This document shows, piece after piece, positions 6,857 through 10,998 of a DNA stretch of 10,998 bases. The translations under genes and the position numbers were made by a program. Each line of letters begins with the position of its first letter. Position 1 is the stretch's first letter. Under the pieces are notes generated by a model. It was not told the DNA's origin and did not search any database. It saw nothing but the letters and a program-made list of their open reading frames with translations. The stretch covers positions 1 to 10,998 of the forward strand of contig CANIXM010000028.1 in NCBI GenBank assembly GCA_947471245.1, read 5' to 3'. Origin of the DNA: Paludibacteraceae bacterium (GTDB lineage: Bacteria > Bacteroidota > Bacteroidia > Bacteroidales > Paludibacteraceae).

Positions 6857-6885
6857 TGTCATTAGTAAAAAAAAGCGTACTTTTG
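6855..6885 (+). promoter_or_regulatory. Bacteroidetes promoter of tRNA-Leu
   Basis: TTTG at 6855-6858 (-33 box) and TACTTTTG at 6878-6885 (-7 box, exact TAnnTTTG) are separated by 19 bp, the spacing known for the Bacteroidetes primary sigma factor. The tRNA 5' end is 12 bp beyond the -7 box, so the leader would be about 5 nt. Confidence 0.8.
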
Positions 6886-6896
6886 TGCCCACAATC

Positions 6897-6980
6897 GCCC
6901 AGATGGCGGAATTGGTAGACGCGCTGGTCTCAAACACCAGTGGATTCACTTCCATGCCGGTTCGATCCCGGCTCTGGGTA
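6897..6980 (+). tRNA. tRNA-Leu, anticodon CAA
   Basis: A complete class II cloverleaf. The acceptor stem is GCCCAGA (6897-6903) with TCTGGGT (6973-6979), closed by a G-T wobble, with discriminator A6980. The D-arm includes the GG of GGTAGAC. The anticodon stem is CTGGT (6924-6928) with ACCAG (6936-6940), and the loop CTCAAAC places CAA at 6931-6933. The long variable arm is TGGA/TCCA (6941-6954). The T arm is GCCGG-TTCGATC-CCGGC (6956-6972). The long variable arm and anticodon CAA fix it as tRNA-Leu reading UUG. CCA is not encoded; the bases after the discriminator are CGA, so CCA must be added after transcription. Confidence 0.97.
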
Positions 6981-6984
6981 CGAA

Positions 6985-7018
6985 AAACCCCTCAAAATCA
7001 GCTGATTTTGAGGGGTTT
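6985..7018. terminator. Perfect 34-nt palindromic terminator, probably bidirectional
   Basis: Positions 6985-7001 and 7002-7018 are exact reverse complements (AAACCCCTCAAAATCAG with CTGATTTTGAGGGGTTT). On the plus strand the stem is followed by TGTTGTTTTTG, and on the minus strand by TTCG after the terminal TTT. It begins 4 bp after the tRNA discriminator base and lies 37 bp past the stop of the convergent lipoprotein gene, so it can stop transcription from both sides. Confidence 0.85.
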
Positions 7019-7055
7019 GTTGTTTTTGAAATCCAATTGAACAACTGAATTAAAT

Positions 7056-8627
7056 TTATTTTAGAGATAGTTCGAAAATTGTTTGCATTTCGATTTCATT
7101 AAGCGCTCTATTAAAAATAACAAGTCCGCCAATATTACCCTTAAAAAAATTACCCATACCCCCCTTTATTTTAACTGCACCTACTGTAAAGTCTGAGCCA
7201 TTATTACCTATTCCATGTGGAAAATGGTATGGATTTTTCGAAGTTATTAAGCCATTCGGATACCCCTCAAATCCCTTAGTGTAGTTGATTAATTCAGGAT
7301 CACGCTGCTGAAACTCTCCATTATAAAACGATTTTATATAAGTACCGTTATAAGTAAAACCGACACATACCCACTTATCTTTAGGTACTATTTGCTTACT
7401 TGCCGAATAATCTATTGAGTAAGGAAATGGATTGGTTGCTGAGCCAGTAAATGATATATGCCCACACACTTGATCTTTTCCATTGTAACCTGGCAGTGAA
7501 ACGAAAAGACCATATTGTCTTTTTCCTCCTTGGTCTGCTTCATTCCACATCCCTGCTACAAAGCCTGTCATGTCATTGCACCACTTCACTAATGCCACCA
7601 CAGTGATTCCTCTATTTGTTCCATGTATATTTAATTCGCCAGTTTCGGTGTTGGGCAAAGATAAATACTTTTTCCCATCAAGTTTTAATGAATAGCCAGA
7701 TAGTGGTCCATCATCTGCTCTTTGAATCAATCCAGAACTCTCTACCAAAGGATACCTACTTTTCCCAATTGCAAGTCGTTCTGACCCAGCAGGCTCTTTA
7801 AAATCCCATAATGCTGTAAACCCATCTAGAGACTGTATGTAGTTGACAAATTGAGTTCTTTTTATTTGTTTTAATGAATCCACAAATATTGAATCTATGC
7901 TAAAGCTATACTGCTCTTTGCTCAAAGTACTAAGTGTTTTTTTCCAATGTAATTTATTTAAGACATCAAATTTGGTATTACTTGACCCATAGGATAAATC
8001 CATTTTTGTTATCACATGGTCAAATGCCAAAAAATCAAATAGTTCAACATTTGTTATTATCATCGATTGATTACTTAATAATCTTAAACTAGAATTAACA
8101 TCCTCATAACTAAGGCATTTTCTCTTCAATGAGCTAAAGTTAAGTTCTAAAGACTCCTTACTTGTATTGGTAAGAATAAATTCAGCTTTTTTTGTTCCAT
8201 ATTTTTCAATCATTTCATTTTCAAGCGAATCAATAAATATAGAATCAATAGTAAAAGTGTATTCAACTTTTCGTGGATTACTCAGTGTCTTATACCAGTG
8301 TAGTCTTTTAGATACATCTATTATAGCAGTGTTTTTTTTAAACTTAAGAGTTAATTTTTTAATTACATCATTTATCGATTGATATTCTGACAATTCGACT
8401 ATAGTCATACTTCTCAATTCTTGGTCCTGAACCACCAAATTTTTGCAATTATCAGTATAGCCTATACTCGTGTTCATCAGAGATATATAATCAATTTCTA
8501 TTTCACAGCCAGAGCTGTTTTTAAAAAAAAACTCTACTTTCTTTGTTTCCGGCTTCTCACAACTGATGTTGATAAATGTAAGGAAAATGATTAAAAACTT
8601 TTCGACAGTTTGGAAGTACTTTGACAT
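7056..8627 (-). CDS. Probable lipoprotein with duplicated 117-residue module and C-terminal LamG-like domain
   Basis: A 523-residue protein. Residues 1-22 are a hydrophobic leader ending INIS-C23, a relaxed lipobox, suggesting lipid attachment at C23 and export to the cell envelope. Residues about 29-135 and 146-252 are two copies of one module at a constant offset of 117: KKVEFF (29) with KKAEFI (146), LHWYKTLS (109) with LHWKKTLS (226), and DSIFIDSL (128) with DSIFVDSL (245). I do not recognise this module. Residues about 268-520 look like a concanavalin A-like/LamG jelly roll: FTALWDF, then YSLKLDGKKYLSLP, ITVVALVKW, KWVCVGFTYNGTYIKSFYNGE, DFTVGAVK and FKGNIGGLVIFNRALNEIEMQTIF, the usual closing strand and helix. 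Such domains often bind glycans. No T9SS tail or catalytic motif is seen. A carbohydrate-binding surface role is inference. The start at 8627 fits the leader. Confidence 0.75.
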   Translation of the reverse strand: MSKYFQTVEKFLIIFLTFINISCEKPETKKVEFFFKNSSGCEIEIDYISLMNTSIGYTDNCKNLVVQDQELRSMTIVELSEYQSINDVIKKLTLKFKKNTAIIDVSKRLHWYKTLSNPRKVEYTFTIDSIFIDSLENEMIEKYGTKKAEFILTNTSKESLELNFSSLKRKCLSYEDVNSSLRLLSNQSMIITNVELFDFLAFDHVITKMDLSYGSSNTKFDVLNKLHWKKTLSTLSKEQYSFSIDSIFVDSLKQIKRTQFVNYIQSLDGFTALWDFKEPAGSERLAIGKSRYPLVESSGLIQRADDGPLSGYSLKLDGKKYLSLPNTETGELNIHGTNRGITVVALVKWCNDMTGFVAGMWNEADQGGKRQYGLFVSLPGYNGKDQVCGHISFTGSATNPFPYSIDYSASKQIVPKDKWVCVGFTYNGTYIKSFYNGEFQQRDPELINYTKGFEGYPNGLITSKNPYHFPHGIGNNGSDFTVGAVKIKGGMGNFFKGNIGGLVIFNRALNEIEMQTIFELSLK

Positions 8628-8745
8628 TAGGTATTGATTTTTTTATCTTTAAACAACAAATTATATTAATCTGTTTTGAGTAAATGAGCAAATGCATTAA
8701 TTAGGAGCGTGAGAAACACCAAATTAATCAGTTTTTTTTAGCATA

Positions 8746-8753
8746 CAAAAGTA
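8746..8753 (-). promoter_or_regulatory. Possible -7 box for the lipoprotein gene
   Basis: TACTTTTG is read on the minus strand (8753-8746), identical to the -7 box of the tRNA promoter. No clear TTTG is present at the expected -33 position. It would give a leader of roughly 110 nt. Confidence 0.3.
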
Positions 8754-8904
8754 AATTAAAGTATTTATAAAAGTGTTTCATTTTTAATAAAATACGGTTT
8801 CATTACTTGTTAAATGTAACTAAGTAGTAAGACAAATATAATGTCGTATTTTGATTGTTCCTGATAGAATGTATTTATTTCAATTGCCGTCCCATTTATC
8901 CAAA

Positions 8905-8928
8905 ATTACGCATTAAAAAATGCGTAAT
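8905..8928. repeat. Hairpin with 10-bp perfect arms
   Basis: ATTACGCATT (8905-8914) pairs with AATGCGTAAT (8919-8928) around a loop of four A residues. First internal hairpin of the 344-bp element. Confidence 0.85.
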
Positions 8929-8933
8929 CGCTA

Positions 8934-8980
8934 TCTTATTAGTTGCCAAGGCTTTTTTCAAAACCCTTGGACTAATAAGA
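8934..8980. repeat. Long hairpin with a 2-nt bulge
   Basis: TCTTATTAGT (8934-8943) pairs with ACTAATAAGA (8971-8980). After an unpaired TG on the left side, CCAAGG (8946-8951) pairs with CCTTGG (8965-8970), leaving a 13-nt loop. Second internal hairpin of the 344-bp element. Confidence 0.8.
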
Positions 8981-8999
8981 GCGGGATTTACCCTCATGG

Positions 9000-9033
9000 A
9001 ATCATTCGTTCGTTTTCCAAACTTCGAATGATT
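9000..9033. repeat. Hairpin with 9-bp perfect arms
   Basis: AATCATTCG (9000-9008) pairs with CGAATGATT (9025-9033) around a 16-nt loop. Third internal hairpin of the 344-bp element. Confidence 0.8.
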
Positions 9034-9075
9034 AATTCGGGTTTATGCGATGGAATAAATGTTCAAGAATCACAG

Positions 9076-9113
9076 GGCTTTAGCCAAATTCTAATCATGG
9101 TTTGGCTAAAGCC
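9076..9113. repeat. Hairpin with 13-bp perfect arms
   Basis: GGCTTTAGCCAAA (9076-9088) pairs with TTTGGCTAAAGCC (9101-9113) around a 12-nt loop. This is the strongest single stem in the 344-bp element. It is not followed by a T-tract, which argues against a simple terminator. Confidence 0.9.
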
Positions 9114-9276
9114 AATATCTTATTCTACATATCTATCCAGCCCATAAATGGGCCGGCAATTGACACAAAGAATACGACATTATTTATTTTGACTTACTTA
9201 AATCATGTTTTTAATAAATAATACTATAAAAATGTAAGTATATAATATTTAAGCGCGTAGTTCACATCCAGTTCTA

Positions 9277-9327
9277 TTGACAAATTGACAAATGTAGAAT
9301 AAAATTGCAATGTAGAGATAGCAATTT
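9277..9327. promoter_or_regulatory. Candidate operator region upstream of pta
   Basis: A tandem repeat TTGACAAA-TTGACAAA (9277-9292) is followed by the perfect dyad AAATTGC (9302-9308) and GCAATTT (9321-9327), whose half-sites are centred 19 bp apart. The dyad ends 13 bp before the -7 box of the proposed pta promoter, so a bound protein would overlap polymerase. No regulator is identifiable. Confidence 0.35.
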
Positions 9328-9340
9328 GTAATATTTTTTA

Positions 9341-9348
9341 TATCTTTG
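9341..9348 (+). promoter_or_regulatory. -7 box of the probable pta promoter
   Basis: TATCTTTG matches TAnnTTTG exactly, the same form as the PAP2 box. A TTTG lies at 9325-9328, but the 12-bp spacing is shorter than the usual 19-20, so the -33 box is poor or absent. The leader to the ATG at 9418 would be about 65 nt. Confidence 0.5.
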
Positions 9349-9417
9349 TGGTAATATCTAGCATATTTTCGGATATTACAGCTATCTTTAGGAACCCACC
9401 CTTTAACGAATTATAAT

Positions 9418-10419
9418 ATGGAATTATTGGACAAATTTATGGCCCGAGCCAAAGCCAATCCCAGACGGATTGTCTTACCAGAAGGAACTGAAATTAGGAC
9501 TTTAAAAGCCGCCGATATTATACTTCGTGAGAAAGCAGCACATCTAATTCTTTTGGGCAATCCTTCTGAAATAAGCCAGTTGGCAGTAGACCATGAACTG
9601 ACACATATCAAAGAAGCGGAAATAATTGATCCATTGAATCATCCCAAAATGGACTTTTATGCCAATATGCTTTATGAAATAAGAAAGCATAGAGGTGTGT
9701 CTATCGAAGTTGCAACTCAGCTATCAAAAGACCCCTTGTATCTGGCCTGTCTGATGATTAAAAACGGCGATGCCGATGGCGAATTGGCAGGTGCACGTAA
9801 TACCACTGGTAATGTGCTTCGCCCTGCATTTCAAATCATCAAAACTGTGCCTGGAATTGACATTGTATCTGGAACACTACTTATCTTTACTCCCACTCCT
9901 CAATACGGTGAAAATGGATTCTTCTTGTTTTCGGACTGTGCTGTAAATCAAAATCCAACAGCACTTGAGTTGGCACAGATAGCCTATTGTACTGCACAGA
10001 CCGCACGCAGTATTTGTGAATTCGAACCACGCATAGCCATGTTGAGCTTTTCTACCAAAGGAAGTGCAAAGCATGAATTGGTCCAAAAGGTTGTAGATGC
10101 TACACGAATAGCCAAGGAAATGATGCCCGATGTACAAATAGATGGAGAACTTCAGGCTGACGCAGCCATTGTGCCATCAATAGGCGAGAGTAAAGCACCT
10201 GGTAGCAAAGTTGCTGGGCATGCCAATGTGCTAATTTTTCCAGATTTACAAAGCGGCAATATTGGTTATAAAATGGTAGAGCGATTTTCTGGTGCTCAAG
10301 CAGTGGGGCCAATACTACAAGGGATGGCAGCCCCAATCAACGATTTGTCAAGAGGGTGTTCAGTCCAGGACATTGTTCACATGATCACCATCACTGCCAA
10401 TCAATCCATTAAAGACTAG
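9418..10419 (+). CDS. pta: Phosphate acetyltransferase
   Basis: Interconverts acetyl-CoA plus phosphate and acetyl phosphate plus CoA in the cytoplasm, the first half of the Pta-AckA acetate pathway. At 333 residues it is the short, catalytic-domain-only form (as in Methanosarcina thermophila), without the N-terminal DRTGG/CobQ-like domains of long enterobacterial Pta. Family motifs are intact: GDADGELAGARNTTGNVLRPAF (117-138), SFSTKGSAKH (210-219), DGELQADAA (242-250), PDLQSGNIGYKMVERF (275-290) and QGMAAPINDLSRGCS (301-315). S311, R312 and D318 appear to correspond to the active-site Ser309, Arg310 and Asp316 of the M. thermophila enzyme. Phosphotransbutyrylase is a relative, but the PINDLSRG motif favours Pta. 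No acetate kinase gene lies within the visible flanks. The 178 bp to the next gene hold no clear terminator. Confidence 0.93.
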   Translation: MELLDKFMARAKANPRRIVLPEGTEIRTLKAADIILREKAAHLILLGNPSEISQLAVDHELTHIKEAEIIDPLNHPKMDFYANMLYEIRKHRGVSIEVATQLSKDPLYLACLMIKNGDADGELAGARNTTGNVLRPAFQIIKTVPGIDIVSGTLLIFTPTPQYGENGFFLFSDCAVNQNPTALELAQIAYCTAQTARSICEFEPRIAMLSFSTKGSAKHELVQKVVDATRIAKEMMPDVQIDGELQADAAIVPSIGESKAPGSKVAGHANVLIFPDLQSGNIGYKMVERFSGAQAVGPILQGMAAPINDLSRGCSVQDIVHMITITANQSIKD

Positions 10420-10597
10420 GAGTGTCATCTAATAATAATAAGTAGTTACTTGGATGTAGATACAAGATTGTTTTCTAGACCAGATAACACAACTATAATT
10501 ATTTAAGCCAGTTAATCTGTTAATAGGTCTTTAATTCAACGTGATTTGAAATCTACTACCTGTTTGTCAATTTAATAATAAAAAACTCTTTAAAGCT

Positions 10598-10998
10598 ATG
10601 TCAGAGCCGATTATCGAAGCTATTGAAAATTTCGGATTAAATAAAAGAGAACGTAACCGCACACTCTTCTCACGTATCGGAGTAGTGGGCTGTGGCAAAG
10701 AAGGTAGCAGCATAGCCACCATCGCAGCACTGAATGGAATGGAGGTTGTATTTCTGGAACCCAACGAAGAATGTATCGCAAATGCCTACGCACGGATTGA
10801 AGACAAATTGGATAAGAAAATCCAAAATTGGGGATTGACAGAAAGTGAGAAAAAAGCCATCATATCACGCGTGCATGGCACTACCGTATATGAAGATTTC
10901 AAAGAATGCGATTTTGTGATTGAGGCAATCAGATATGACGATCAAACAGGTGAAAGACGTCTGACTCAACGCAAGGAAGTATTCTTTCAACTCGAAAA
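10598..10998 (+). CDS. 3-hydroxyacyl-CoA dehydrogenase family protein, N-terminal part
   Basis: ATG at 10598 opens 133 codons that run off the window end. After a short N-terminal extension (residues 1-25) comes a Rossmann NAD-binding fold: RIGVVGCGKEGSSIA, with G31-x-G33-x-x-G36, then GMEVVFLEPNEE, where acidic E54 at the end of the second strand suggests NAD rather than NADP. CDFVIEAIRYD (104-114) matches the VIEA motif of the 3HCDH_N domain. The family oxidises 3-hydroxyacyl-CoA (for example 3-hydroxybutyryl-CoA) in beta-oxidation or butyrate metabolism. The C-terminal substrate-binding domain lies outside the window, so the exact substrate is open. The long linker after the second strand (residues 56-105) is usual for the family. 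Its position after pta suggests shared acyl-CoA metabolism, but the 178-bp gap allows its own promoter; no exact TAnnTTTG box was found there. Confidence 0.85.
   Translation, partial: MSEPIIEAIENFGLNKRERNRTLFSRIGVVGCGKEGSSIATIAALNGMEVVFLEPNEECIANAYARIEDKLDKKIQNWGLTESEKKAIISRVHGTTVYEDFKECDFVIEAIRYDDQTGERRLTQRKEVFFQLE

Larger units (their letters stand above)
8839..9182. mobile_element. 344-bp multi-hairpin palindromic element (non-coding, MITE- or REP-like)
   Basis: The outer arms TAATGTCGTATT (8839-8850) and AATACGACATTA (9171-9182) are perfect inverted copies. A second arm pair, 8881-8898 and 9145-9162, matches at 17 of 18 positions (CAATTGCC-G/T-type block ending CCCATTTA). The left side has 30 bp between its two arms and the right side 8 bp. 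Flanking bases suggest the outer repeat may extend outward with gaps. Inside are at least four more hairpins. The only open frame inside (8920-9147, plus) is a by-product of the palindromes. It shares no obvious sequence with the element at 3351-3716. It occupies the middle of the 790-bp gene-free stretch 8628-9417. Non-autonomous mobile repeat is the likeliest reading. Confidence 0.55.

Noticed and set aside
8920..9147. 75-codon plus-strand open frame inside the 344-bp element
   Set aside because: It runs straight through the palindromic arms, its composition follows the hairpins, and it resembles no protein; it is a by-product of the repeats.
8839..9182. Riboswitch upstream of pta
   Set aside because: The stems are long perfect palindromes with two nested outer arms, the element ends 235 bp before pta, and the likely pta -7 box lies downstream of it, so it would not be in the pta leader.
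10420..10597. Promoter for the 3-hydroxyacyl-CoA dehydrogenase gene
   Set aside because: TTTG occurs at 10545-10548 and 10563-10566, but no exact TAnnTTTG box with proper spacing is present.

Overview
The window looks like a chromosomal segment of a Bacteroidetes (Bacteroidota) bacterium. The evidence is a secreted beta-helix protein ending in a type IX secretion (T9SS) sorting domain, AT-rich spacers, no obvious Shine-Dalgarno sequences before the starts, and promoter boxes of the Bacteroidetes form TAnnTTTG (clearest before the tRNA). Genus and species cannot be read from the sequence.

Layout. At 1-420 is the 3' end of a polytopic membrane protein of the lysylphosphatidylglycerol synthase/flippase-like family. 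It is followed on the same strand by an MFS transporter with an LplT-like N-terminus (475-1722). Convergent to these is a 517-residue secreted right-handed beta-helix protein with a T9SS tail (1788-3341, minus). Its start codon lies 9 bp from a 366-bp non-coding element (3351-3716) bounded by imperfect terminal inverted repeats and filled with hairpins. A periplasmic PAP2 phosphatase (3914-4546, minus) is divergent from a serine acetyltransferase (4666-5565), which is followed by a THUMP-domain RNA methyltransferase (5625-6788). A tRNA-Leu(CAA) at 6897-6980 has a textbook Bacteroidetes promoter and a 34-nt perfectly palindromic terminator. The terminator probably also serves the convergent gene for a LamG-like lipoprotein with an internal 117-residue duplication (7056-8627, minus). 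A 790-bp gene-free stretch follows, holding a second, unrelated multi-hairpin palindromic element (8839-9182). The window closes with phosphate acetyltransferase (9418-10419) and the start of a 3-hydroxyacyl-CoA dehydrogenase family gene (10598 to the window end).

How the parts fit. Most coding genes are housekeeping: cysteine precursor synthesis, rRNA modification, acetyl-phosphate/acetyl-CoA metabolism and lipid or membrane handling. The less ordinary content is the two long hairpin elements, each next to a minus-strand gene for an exported protein, and the lipoprotein with an unrecognised duplicated module. No defence system, CRISPR array, prophage or complete transposon is visible. The hairpin elements are best explained as non-autonomous mobile repeats (MITE-like, or derived from REP/RAYT-type elements), though that origin is inference.
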